A DNA stretch of 38,017 bases from Amycolatopsis anabasis (GTDB taxonomy: Bacteria > Actinomycetota > Actinomycetes > Mycobacteriales > Pseudonocardiaceae). Positions within the stretch are counted from its first letter, which is position 1, and each line of letters opens with the position of its first letter. Below the pieces are notes generated by a model. It did not search any database. It saw nothing but the letters and a program-made list of their open reading frames with translations, and was not told the origin of the DNA. Location: the NCBI RefSeq assembly GCF_009765355.1, contig NZ_VTHK01000074.1, forward strand, positions 1-38,017. Reading direction: 5' to 3'. Below are positions 23,315 through 30,412 of this stretch, one piece after another. The translations under genes were made by a program, and so were the position numbers.

Positions 23315-23464
23315 ATGGATCCCAATCAGCAGCAGGAACAGCAAGCCGTCGAGTACGAGCCGCCGCAGATCACCGAGGTGGGCGCGTTCGGTGAGGTAAC
23401 GAAGGGTCAGTACTCGAAAAACCGTTCGGATGACGGGGACGCGGGCGGCTACTTCCCCGGATGA
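23315..23464 (+). CDS. Lasso peptide precursor
   Basis: A 49-aa precursor. ATG 23315 has a GGGAGGGAG RBS. The leader, residues 1-30, carries the RRE-recognised motif YEPPQITEVGAFGEVT: Tyr14, Pro16/17, Gly23, Phe25, matching YxxPxLxxxGxFxxxT, with the conserved Thr29 at position -2. Cleavage after Lys30 gives the 19-residue core GQYSKNRSDDGDAGGYFPG. Gly1 would form the isopeptide with Asp9 (9-residue ring), the only acid at a legal ring position. Tyr16/Phe17 are natural steric plugs and Pro18-Gly19 the tail. Asp10-Gly11 and Asp12-Ala13 lie in the loop, next to the ring. The stop overlaps the cyclase start (ATGA). The product is threaded and exported by an unknown route, since no ABC transporter is adjacent. 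Confidence 0.9.
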   Translation: MDPNQQQEQQAVEYEPPQITEVGAFGEVTKGQYSKNRSDDGDAGGYFPG

Positions 23465-25296
23465 GCGGCAGGACCACGCCGAACAGTCCCGGGCCGCGCT
23501 GGTGGTGCGCGCTGCCGGACGCCGCGGCCGCCGCGCCGGTGGCGGAGGCGCTCGCCGGTGAGGGCGTGGTCGCGGTCCAGCATCGGTCGGGTCGGGCGTG
23601 GCTTGTGTGCCACCCGGCCGCCCAGCGTCCACAGGTGCGTGTGCTGGGCACGGTGGCGGTGGCCGTGCCCGCCGCCCCGGTGCAGTGGGAGTGGCCGCAG
23701 GCCGCGCTGCGCCGGGCGGTCGACGGGGGCGAGTTCGCGCCGCTGATGGCGGCCACCGGCGGCGCCACGGTGGTGCTCGCCTGCGCCGGGCGGGTGCGCG
23801 TGGTCACCGACGCCGCCGGGCTCCACCGGGTGTTCAGCACCCGATGCGGCGAGGTGCCGGTGGTGGCCAGCCACGCCGACGTCCTGCGCCGCCTGGTTGA
23901 CGCGCCGCTGGACCGGGCCTGGTTGGCGGCGAAGCTGGCCAGCCCGGAAATGCCCAGCCCAGTGCGGGAGACCCGCTCGCCGTTCCTCGGCGTCGCCCCG
24001 GTCCCGGCCGGGCACGTCCTGACCGTCGCCGGTGACCGGGTCCGAACCTCGCGGTGGTGGCGGGCACCCGATCCGGTGCGCGGACTCGACGATGGTGCCA
24101 GCGAGCTGGCCGCCGCGCTCACCCAAGCAGTGGGAAATCCGGTCGGTGCCGTCGCGCCGGGCCGGGTGAGCGTGCAGCTCTCCGGCGGTCTGGACTCGAC
24201 CACCCTGGCTTTCCTGGCCCGTGCGGCGGATCCGCTCTTGGTCACCACCGCGGGCTCGTCCCCGGTCGACGACGATCTCGCCTGGGCCCGCCAGGCCGCC
24301 GCCGTGCTCGGTGCCGAACACCGCGTGGTCGGCGCGGGCGAAATCCCGCAGTTCTTCAGCGGCCTGGACCGGCCGATCGCGGCTGGGATGGATGAGCCGT
24401 GCTCGTTCACCGCGGGCGCCGCCCGGCAACGCCATGTTGCGGCGATCCTCGCCGCGCACAACATCGTGCAGCACGTCAACGGCCAGGGCGGTGACGAGGT
24501 GCTGCTCGCGCCGCTGGCCTGGCTGCCCGGTCGCGGCCGAGCGAGCTGGTCGAGGTGGCGGACTGTCCGCGGGCACGCCGCGCTGCACGGAGTGTCGGCC
24601 GGGGCGCTGCTGGCCGCGCGGGCACGCCGCCCCGGCTACCCGGTCTGGCTGCGGCGCTGCGCCCTCGTCCTGGGGCAACCGGTGGGCACCGCGGTCGATC
24701 TGGTCGGGTGGGAAGCCGCGCCGCTGCTGCCACCGTGGGCCACGCGCGAGGCCGAGCAGGTGGTGGCCGGACTGCTCACCGAGGTCGAGCCGGTGCCGGT
24801 GGATCCGGATGCCGGGGTGCACGCGGCGGTGGTGCGGATCCGGGCCTCGGCCTACCGTGCGAAGCTCTACGCGGACGCGATGACTGCGGCCGGGGTGCCG
24901 ACCGTGATGCCGTTCTTCGACCATGCCGTGGTGTCGGCGTGCCTGGCGGTGCGGCCCGAGTGCCGTACGGATCCGTGGCGGCCGAAACCGTTGCTGCGCC
25001 ACGCTTTCCGCGACCGGATACCGGCGGAGGTGCTGGCGCGCCGAACCAAAGCGCACTACAACCACGACATCTTCCTGGGATGGAAGGAAAACCGCGAACA
25101 GGTATCGACGCTGCTGTCCGGGTCCCGCCTGGTAGAGCTGGGCTTGGTCGACCCGGACCGGCTGCGGGCCGAACTCGCCGGGTTCGGTCCGAGTGGCCTG
25201 GCGCCCGGGTTCGTCACCGACCTGATCGCGCTCGAGGTCTGGCTCCGCGACCTGAACCTGGCGCCCGCACTGGCGGGAGGGCGCGCATGCGTTTGA
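23461..25296 (+). CDS. Lasso cyclase (asparagine synthetase homologue, C protein)
   Basis: A 611-aa ATP-dependent lasso cyclase that adenylates the ring Asp side chain and joins it to the core N-terminus. The asparagine-synthetase domain has the PP-loop VSVQLSGGLDSTTLAFLA (about residues 235-252), the block NGQGGDEVLLAPL, and RTKAHYNHDIFLGWKENR late in the protein. The N-terminal third is the degenerate glutaminase-like domain, which has no Cys1 nucleophile, as expected for lasso cyclases. It starts at ATG 23461, overlapping the precursor stop by 4 bp, and overlaps the RRE gene by 10 bp. The order precursor-C-B1-B2 is the standard actinobacterial layout. Confidence 0.93.
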   Translation: MSGRTTPNSPGPRWWCALPDAAAAAPVAEALAGEGVVAVQHRSGRAWLVCHPAAQRPQVRVLGTVAVAVPAAPVQWEWPQAALRRAVDGGEFAPLMAATGGATVVLACAGRVRVVTDAAGLHRVFSTRCGEVPVVASHADVLRRLVDAPLDRAWLAAKLASPEMPSPVRETRSPFLGVAPVPAGHVLTVAGDRVRTSRWWRAPDPVRGLDDGASELAAALTQAVGNPVGAVAPGRVSVQLSGGLDSTTLAFLARAADPLLVTTAGSSPVDDDLAWARQAAAVLGAEHRVVGAGEIPQFFSGLDRPIAAGMDEPCSFTAGAARQRHVAAILAAHNIVQHVNGQGGDEVLLAPLAWLPGRGRASWSRWRTVRGHAALHGVSAGALLAARARRPGYPVWLRRCALVLGQPVGTAVDLVGWEAAPLLPPWATREAEQVVAGLLTEVEPVPVDPDAGVHAAVVRIRASAYRAKLYADAMTAAGVPTVMPFFDHAVVSACLAVRPECRTDPWRPKPLLRHAFRDRIPAEVLARRTKAHYNHDIFLGWKENREQVSTLLSGSRLVELGLVDPDRLRAELAGFGPSGLAPGFVTDLIALEVWLRDLNLAPALAGGRACV

Positions 25297-25577
25297 TCCG
25301 CCGTGACCGGAAACGACCCGCCTCCCTGGTGCTGGCCCGCGGTGTCCGGGTCACGCCCGTTGACGACGGGCACACCGTGCTGGACCCGCGCGGCCGCGTC
25401 CTGCACCTCAACCTCAGCGCGGCGGTGATGCTGGACGCGCTACTCGCTGGCGGCACCGACACCGCGGTCGCTGCCGTGCGCGCCCGGTTCGGCGTGCCTG
25501 AGGACGTCGCCCGTGCCGACGTCGTCCGGCTGCTGGGCCAACTCGTGGAGTACAAGCTGGTGCGGTGGCGGCGATGA
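25287..25577 (+). CDS. RiPP recognition element protein (B1, PqqD-like)
   Basis: A 96-aa PqqD-like winged-helix RRE that binds the leader YxxP...GxF motif and presents the precursor to the peptidase and cyclase. The strand-turn-strand LARGVRVTPVDDGHTVLDPR, RGRVLHLNLSAAVMLDALLA and the helical VPEDVARADVVRLLGQLVEY fit the PqqD family. ATG 25287 lies inside the end of the cyclase gene (10-bp overlap) and the TGA overlaps the B2 start by ATGA. Split B1/B2 proteins are usual in actinobacterial lasso clusters. Confidence 0.9.
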   Translation: MRLIRRDRKRPASLVLARGVRVTPVDDGHTVLDPRGRVLHLNLSAAVMLDALLAGGTDTAVAAVRARFGVPEDVARADVVRLLGQLVEYKLVRWRR

Positions 25578-26026
25578 GCACCCCGATCGTGCTGGAAACC
25601 CCGGTCGCCCTGTCGGTCGCGGAGCGGGTCCGCGCGCTGGTCGCGGTCGGCGCGGCCCGGCTGGTGCTCACCGCGACGCGGGCTCGCCCGGCCCGTATCG
25701 GCGCGATCCTGCGCGTCCTGTACGCGGGTACCCACCCAGACCTGGAAAGTCGGGAATGCGCGTTGCGGGCGCGGGCGAGCGTGGTCACCGTATCGCTGCG
25801 GGCCGCCAGTGGCGGGCACGGCTGCCTGCTGCGGTCGGTGGCCACCGTGATCGCCGCCCGGCTGGCCGGGTGCGTGGTGGTGTGGCGGGTCGGCGCCGCC
25901 TCACCACCACCGACTTTGCATGCCTGGGTCGAGGCCAGTGGCGAACCGGTCGGCGAACCGGTCGACCCCCGGCTGCTGTACCGGCCACTGATCACCATCG
26001 GCCCTGCGAGAGGATCTCGCCCATGA
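25574..26026 (+). CDS. Lasso leader peptidase (B2, transglutaminase-like)
   Basis: A 150-aa cysteine protease of the transglutaminase-like B2 family that removes the leader after Lys30. The Cys-His-Asp triad is visible: Cys84 in GHGCLLRSVATVIAARL, His116 in PTLHAWVEASG, and Asp131 in PVDPRLLYRPL. The helical N-terminal domain (1-70) is typical. Start and stop both overlap neighbours by ATGA, so the protein is made in step with B1 and the methyltransferase. Confidence 0.92.
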   Translation: MSTPIVLETPVALSVAERVRALVAVGAARLVLTATRARPARIGAILRVLYAGTHPDLESRECALRARASVVTVSLRAASGGHGCLLRSVATVIAARLAGCVVVWRVGAASPPPTLHAWVEASGEPVGEPVDPRLLYRPLITIGPARGSRP

Positions 26027-27186
26027 CGATCGGCTGGGCACTCTCGCCCGAGTTGACCGACCGGTTGGCCCGCTACGCCGACGACCTGCGCGCGCGGGGC
26101 GCGATCCGCACCGACGCGGTCCACGCCGCGTTCGCCACCGTGCCCCGACACCGGTTTCTGCGCACCTTCCACTTCCGCGCCGACCGGTACACCCTCAGCC
26201 CCGGCGAAGGCCCGCCCGCCGAGGTGCTGGACATCATCTACGCGAACAACTCGCTGGTCACCCACGACGGCCGCACGCCGGGGCAGCCGATGTCGTCCTC
26301 GTCCGGGCCCAGCGTGATGGCCCGCATGCTCGAAGCGCTGAAACTGCGTCCGGGGTTGCGGGTGCTGGAGATCGGCGCGGGCACCGGCTACAACGCCGCG
26401 CTCATCCACGCCATCACCGGCGTGCGGGTCACCGCGGTCGAAGCCGGGTACACGGCTGCCGCCGAGGCCGCGGCCGCGATCGCCGACCTCGGCCTGGACC
26501 GGTGGATCCGGATCGTGCACGGCGACGGCTACCTCGGCGACCCCGGACGGGGCCGCTGGGATCGAATCATCGTCACCTGCGGCATCGCCGGAATCCCGCC
26601 CGGCTGGCTGGACCAGCTCGCCGACGAGGAGAGTCTGATCGTCGCGCCGATCGCGCACGCCGGAGTGCACCCCATCCTCACCATCGGCCGCGACGGCAAC
26701 GCGGTGATCGGTGAGATCGCACTGTGGGCGGACTTCATGCCCGCTACCGGAAACCTGCGCCCCACTGGCTTGTTTGCCCACGACCCGGGAACCGACATCA
26801 CCACCTGCCCGGTGCACCGGCTCGCCGGAGCCGCGCCCGCCGTCGGCGCCGAGGCCTACCCCGACCTGACCTGCTTCCTCGCCACCCAGGACGCGCGCAC
26901 CACCCGCGCCTACATTGAGCACGACGCGTTCGACCCGGCCGCGGGGATGACCGCGCTCGTGCACGACGGTGCGGCGGCGTGGATCCAGCACACCGGCGAC
27001 CTCGTCGTCGCCGGAGAAGCCGAGCACACCGGCCCGCTGCGAGCCCGGCTGCGGGAACTGACCGACCGCTGGATTCAGGCCGGGAAACCGGCCGCCACTA
27101 GCTGGGCCACCGTGTTCGCGCCGCACCCCGACCTGGCCATACCCCTGCTTGCGCCCCGGACGTGGCGGCACTCCGCGAGGCGATGA
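26023..27186 (+). CDS. PIMT-type O-methyltransferase (lasso tailoring)
   Basis: A 387-aa homologue of protein-L-isoaspartate O-methyltransferase. The PIMT core includes VPRHRFLRTFHFRADRYTLS near residue 40, the SSSSGPSVMARMLEAL substrate loop (91-106) and SAM motif I VLEIGAGTGYNAALI (114-128). DRIIVTCGIAGIPPGWLDQL follows in the usual order. About 150 extra C-terminal residues form the extension common to RiPP-linked PIMTs. In PIMT-bearing lasso clusters such as those for lihuanodin and cellulonodin-2, the enzyme methylates an Asp of the threaded peptide and the ester closes to an aspartimide. Coupling to B2 by ATGA places it in the lasso pathway. Here the target Asp is not the usual ring Asp (see findings). 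Confidence 0.92.
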   Translation: MTIGWALSPELTDRLARYADDLRARGAIRTDAVHAAFATVPRHRFLRTFHFRADRYTLSPGEGPPAEVLDIIYANNSLVTHDGRTPGQPMSSSSGPSVMARMLEALKLRPGLRVLEIGAGTGYNAALIHAITGVRVTAVEAGYTAAAEAAAAIADLGLDRWIRIVHGDGYLGDPGRGRWDRIIVTCGIAGIPPGWLDQLADEESLIVAPIAHAGVHPILTIGRDGNAVIGEIALWADFMPATGNLRPTGLFAHDPGTDITTCPVHRLAGAAPAVGAEAYPDLTCFLATQDARTTRAYIEHDAFDPAAGMTALVHDGAAAWIQHTGDLVVAGEAEHTGPLRARLRELTDRWIQAGKPAATSWATVFAPHPDLAIPLLAPRTWRHSARR

Positions 27187-27332
27187 CGACCAAGGTCCCC
27201 GACGTCCACATGCGGGTCCGTCCGTGGGATTCGAGGCGCGCTGTGGCCCTGGGTCCCCTGCCGGCCCCACTGCCCTCGCTGCTTTCGTCGCGGCTGCCCG
27301 AAATCGAGGTTGGGATGTGCGGGCACGGCTGA
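27183..27332 (+). CDS. Small coupled ORF (49 aa) after the lasso methyltransferase
   Basis: The ATG at 27183 overlaps the methyltransferase TGA (ATGA), the same coupling as every other step of the cluster. The 49-residue product begins MTTKVPDVHMRVRPWDSRRA, is Leu/Pro/Ser-rich in the middle (LGPLPAPLPSLLSSRLPE) and ends VGMCGHG. It has no membrane span and no lasso leader motif. It could be an accessory peptide or the start of a truncated gene: just beyond, in another frame, a protein-like stretch (RLTYVVNPVDGQELVREADE, RHEWRVLQAELFAGATG) runs from about 27316 to 27450 without a proper start. Nothing else is seen up to the MazG gene. Confidence 0.4.
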   Translation: MTTKVPDVHMRVRPWDSRRAVALGPLPAPLPSLLSSRLPEIEVGMCGHG

Positions 27333-27543
27333 CCTACGTCGTGAACCCGGTTGACGGGCAGGAGCTGGTGCGCGAGGCCGACGAGGGTCTGGAGCGTCAC
27401 GAGTGGCGTGTGCTTCAGGCAGAACTGTTCGCCGGCGCCACGGGACGGCCTCAACCAGTTCGCCGCAGCGACCTTAGAGCGGACGGCAGTCCACCACGGG
27501 GCCTATATGATCGACGGTTACCAGATCTGCGGAAGCAGTGCGG

Positions 27544-28074
27544 CTATCCCTTGGGTTCGTCATCGAGTTCGACGGTGACGAGCCCGAGGTCGACGAGTTG
27601 GTCGATCGCGTCCGCCAGCTTGGCGGCCTCCTCGTCATTCTCACCGGGTGGTCCGGTGCGCTCGGTCATGAGCAGTCCAGTGGTCTCCGCAGTTGCCTCA
27701 GATCCAACAGCGAGATCATGCCTAGGGTCGGCTGTACCTACCGGCTCCGCGGCGGAAGGTACGGATTTGTCGGGGTGCCACACCAGCCACTTCCGCTCGA
27801 CCTGCTCCTTCAAATTGACTCCGCCGTGCCGAGCCATCAGCAGGACATGACACAACACGTCGGCCAGTTCAGCACCGAATTTGTCGTCCAGTTCCTGTTG
27901 CGTGTTCCCCTTCGACCTGGCCTGACCGGTCCGCATCAAGAAGGCTTGGGTCAGCTCACCGACTTCTTCCTGGAGTTTGAGGAGAAACCACGTCTCGTCC
28001 CGCGTGATCCCATGCGCACGGGCATAACCCCGCGAGACCACTTCGACGTCATCACTCAGTCGCGCCAAATCCAT
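27544..28074 (-). CDS. MazG-like nucleotide pyrophosphohydrolase
   Basis: A 176-aa all-alpha NTP pyrophosphohydrolase. The metal-binding helices are clear: LKLQEEVGELTQAFL (Glu36, Glu37, Glu40) and FGAELADVLCHVLLMARH (Glu69, Asp72). Together they form the EExxE...ExxD cluster that binds Mg2+ and splits dNTP/NTP to NMP and PPi. The last ~70 residues are a polar tail not typical of the minimal family and may be disordered. It starts at ATG 28074. It is the last gene of the leftward cassette with the radical SAM enzyme and thymidylate-kinase homologue, a nucleotide-handling context. A dUTPase-like or modified-nucleotide-specific role is possible. Confidence 0.85.
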   Translation of the reverse strand: MDLARLSDDVEVVSRGYARAHGITRDETWFLLKLQEEVGELTQAFLMRTGQARSKGNTQQELDDKFGAELADVLCHVLLMARHGGVNLKEQVERKWLVWHPDKSVPSAAEPVGTADPRHDLAVGSEATAETTGLLMTERTGPPGENDEEAAKLADAIDQLVDLGLVTVELDDEPKG

Positions 28075-28120
28075 GGAGCGAGACTAGGGACGCGCTGAAC
28101 GACGGTTGCTCCGGCCACCC

Positions 28121-28297
28121 TCAGCCCACGCCACGCATCGCAGGAGCCGACAAACACTCATCCCGACAATGGATTTGCCAACGGAACGTTCGGGAGGTGC
28201 AGCACTGGGCGAACGCCGGGTGGCTGTCGCGGCGCTGGATGAGTAAGCCCGGGTTGTCCAGGAGCTCGTGCGCGTCGATGAGATGACGATCGGCCAT
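28121..28297 (-). CDS. Small Cys-rich protein (58 aa) between kinase and MazG genes
   Basis: ATG 28297 lies 13 bp after the kinase stop, with GAGGA about 10 nt upstream. The product reads MADRHLIDAHELLDNPGLLI then FAQCCTSRTFRWQIHCRDEC: four Cys in two pairs (CC and CxxxC) in the second half, able to bind a metal or form disulfides. It contains a TTA codon (Leu), rare in this GC-rich DNA and a mark of bldA-type control in Streptomyces. I do not know the family. The position within a consistent operon supports a real gene; it was too short for normal ORF screening. Confidence 0.5.
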   Translation of the reverse strand: MADRHLIDAHELLDNPGLLIQRRDSHPAFAQCCTSRTFRWQIHCRDECLSAPAMRGVG

Positions 28298-28310
28298 CGG
28301 CTGGGTGTCC

Positions 28311-28937
28311 TCACAGGTCCGGGCCTGTGGTGCGTACGGCTACCTGTGCGGTGATTCGCTCGCCGATCTCGGCGGCCAGGTGCTCCGGCGACACCGTGGT
28401 GGTGTCCACTGCGGCCACGCGCCACCCGTCCTCGGTCAGCCGTTCGGCCACCTCGCGGTAGAGGGCAGCTTCCCGGACGCTGGTGGTGATCCCTGCCTCG
28501 AATCGGCTGTGCGCCCCGCGCTGCGCGATCCGCGCGGCGGCGACCTCCGGCTCCGCGGTGAGCACCACGGCGAGGTCGGGGCGGTCGGCTTCGGCGTTGA
28601 GCGCTTCGACGAAGGTCAGCGGCACGCCGTCCATGTATTGCAGCACGTAGGAGGAAGTGATGTACCGGTCGCAGAGCACGATCCGGCCCGCGTCGAGGTG
28701 TGGGCGGATTTCGGTGGTCAGGTGGTGGTAGCGGTCGGCGGCGACCAGGCAGGCCAGCGTATGTCCGGAGTAGATGCTGGTTTGGTGCCGGGCGATCTCG
28801 CCGAGTCGCTCGTGGGAGGGCTCGGTGGTGGCGTGCACTGGGTGGCCGCGGTCAGTGAGGTAGCGGTGCAGGTGCTCGACGAGGGTGGTTTTGCCCGCGC
28901 CGCCCATCCCGTCCACCGTGACGAAGAGGCCGGTCAT
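28311..28937 (-). CDS. Thymidylate kinase-like nucleoside monophosphate kinase
   Basis: A 208-aa P-loop kinase of the Tmk family. Walker A is VDGMGGAGKTTLVEHL (residues 8-23), the TTEPSHE loop stands where Tmk has TREPGGT, ADRYHHL (67-73) matches the ADRAQH base-binding block, and LCDRYITSSYVLQY (88-101) matches DRYxxSxxAYQ. Thus the TMP-pocket signature is present with some changes (PSHE instead of PGGT; Val for Ala before Gln-like LQ), which may signal a different base. ATG 28937 overlaps the radical SAM stop (ATGA). It is not the housekeeping Tmk, which would be elsewhere. It likely phosphorylates a modified pyrimidine nucleotide, by inference. Confidence 0.88.
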   Translation of the reverse strand: MTGLFVTVDGMGGAGKTTLVEHLHRYLTDRGHPVHATTEPSHERLGEIARHQTSIYSGHTLACLVAADRYHHLTTEIRPHLDAGRIVLCDRYITSSYVLQYMDGVPLTFVEALNAEADRPDLAVVLTAEPEVAAARIAQRGAHSRFEAGITTSVREAALYREVAERLTEDGWRVAAVDTTTVSPEHLAAEIGERITAQVAVRTTGPDL

Positions 28938-30412
28938 GCGGCGGCCGCTTTGCGCTCGTGCTGCGCGCGCGCCAGCTCGATCAGCCGGGCGCGAATGTGG
29001 CTGATCGGCGCGTCGGCCAGCGGGAGGTTGACCGAGAAGTTGAACTCGTCCCGCTCCCGCATCGACTCGTTCACCCCGCCGCTGGTCAAATCCACCGCGC
29101 TGTAGTTGAGCAACTGTGCGGGGGTGTAGCGGCCGGTCGCCATCAGCCGGTGCCAGTCCGGGGTGCCGGGGTAAGGCCGGTACTCGAACACGCTGGCCCT
29201 GAACCGGCCCGGCAGCCGGTCGGTCAGCTCCCACAGCTCATGCACCAGGCGCACGGTGGCGTCCACCTCTGTAGTGGTTTCGCCGGGGAACCCGAGGATG
29301 AAATACCCCTTCACGTGGATACCGCGCTCGGTCAACCGCCGCACCACGGCGCGGGCCATGCCGGGAGTGATCCGCTTGTCGATCAGGGTGAGCATGCGTT
29401 CGCTGCCGGACTCGATCCCGAGCGCAACCTCGCGCAATCCGTTGCGTGCCAAGGTCTCCAGGGTGGTGTCGCTGGCGCGGTGCAGCACGTTGATCCGGCC
29501 GGTGGCGTCCCAGCGGGCCCAGGCGCCGACGCGTTCGCCGGCGAAAGCGGTCATCATCTGGTCGATGACGCGGCGGGCGCCGAGGAAGAGGTCGTCGACG
29601 AACCGGAACGCCCGCACCCCGGCGTGGTCGCGGAGCTGGGTCATCTCGTCGATGATGTTGTGCGGGTCGCGGGTGCGGATGGTGATGTCCGGGTTCGCCG
29701 AGACGGCCGCGCCGCAGAACGAGCAGTTGTAGGGGCAGCCGCGGGCGCCGACCATGTTCGCCTCCAACACTCCGTTCTCGAGGTGGGGGTCTTGGGTGAG
29801 GAAGACGCGGTCAACGAACGGCAACCCGTCGAGGTCCGGCGCGAGATGGTGCGCGGTGCCGGGTCTCCCGCCGGTGACCGGCTTGCGCTGGATCGGGTCG
29901 AGCCACATCACCCCGGGCAGCTCGGCCCGGCGGCGGTGGTCGTCGAGCAGCGCCACCGCCCGGGTTTCGGCTTCGCCGAGCACCAGGGCTTCGCAGCGGG
30001 CCATACGCGGGTCGCCGAGGATCTCAGCGGGCATGGCCTTGGCCTGGTGCCCACCCAGCAGGATCTTGATGCCGGGATCCAGGCTGGCGGCGATGCGGGC
30101 GCTGATCTCGTAGGTCGGGGCGAGCAGGTTGAATCCTGCCCACCGCGGCCGGGCGGTGTTGACGAGCTGGGCGGTGTGGTCGATGCCGAGGCCGTGGGCT
30201 TCGGCATCCAGCACGCCGACGTTGAATCCTCGGGTGGTGGCGTAGGTGGCGATGTAGCCCATGCCGAGCACGGGCAGAGTGAAATCGTTGACCCGCGGGC
30301 GCTGCGCGTAGTCGCGCAGGGGCGCGTTGATGAACAGCGCGTCCAGTTCTCGAGTGCGGTCGGCGCCAGCGATCAGCTCGTCACATCGCGGCAGCTCCTG
30401 TGGCATTGGCAT
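28934..30412 (-). CDS. B12-binding-domain radical SAM enzyme
   Basis: A 492-aa protein. The N-terminal ~150 residues form a Rossmann-like cobalamin-binding domain: LPVLGMGYIATYATTRGFNV, RWAGFNLLAPTYEISARIA and IKILLGGHQAKAMP. The radical SAM barrel has the 4Fe-4S motif GARGCPYNCSFCG (Cys226, Cys230, Cys233), the GGE-like/EVALGIESGSERML strand and HVKGYFILGFPGET. A C-terminal helical extension ends in ERKAAAA. Relatives perform methylations, cyclisations or ring contractions; OxsB of oxetanocin biosynthesis is one that acts on a deoxynucleotide. The start overlaps the glycosylase-like gene by 32 bp (ATG 30412; ATG 30406 also possible). The cytosolic substrate is unknown, and neighbours suggest a nucleotide or DNA base. 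Confidence 0.93.
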   Translation of the reverse strand: MPMPQELPRCDELIAGADRTRELDALFINAPLRDYAQRPRVNDFTLPVLGMGYIATYATTRGFNVGVLDAEAHGLGIDHTAQLVNTARPRWAGFNLLAPTYEISARIAASLDPGIKILLGGHQAKAMPAEILGDPRMARCEALVLGEAETRAVALLDDHRRRAELPGVMWLDPIQRKPVTGGRPGTAHHLAPDLDGLPFVDRVFLTQDPHLENGVLEANMVGARGCPYNCSFCGAAVSANPDITIRTRDPHNIIDEMTQLRDHAGVRAFRFVDDLFLGARRVIDQMMTAFAGERVGAWARWDATGRINVLHRASDTTLETLARNGLREVALGIESGSERMLTLIDKRITPGMARAVVRRLTERGIHVKGYFILGFPGETTTEVDATVRLVHELWELTDRLPGRFRASVFEYRPYPGTPDWHRLMATGRYTPAQLLNYSAVDLTSGGVNESMRERDEFNFSVNLPLADAPISHIRARLIELARAQHERKAAAA

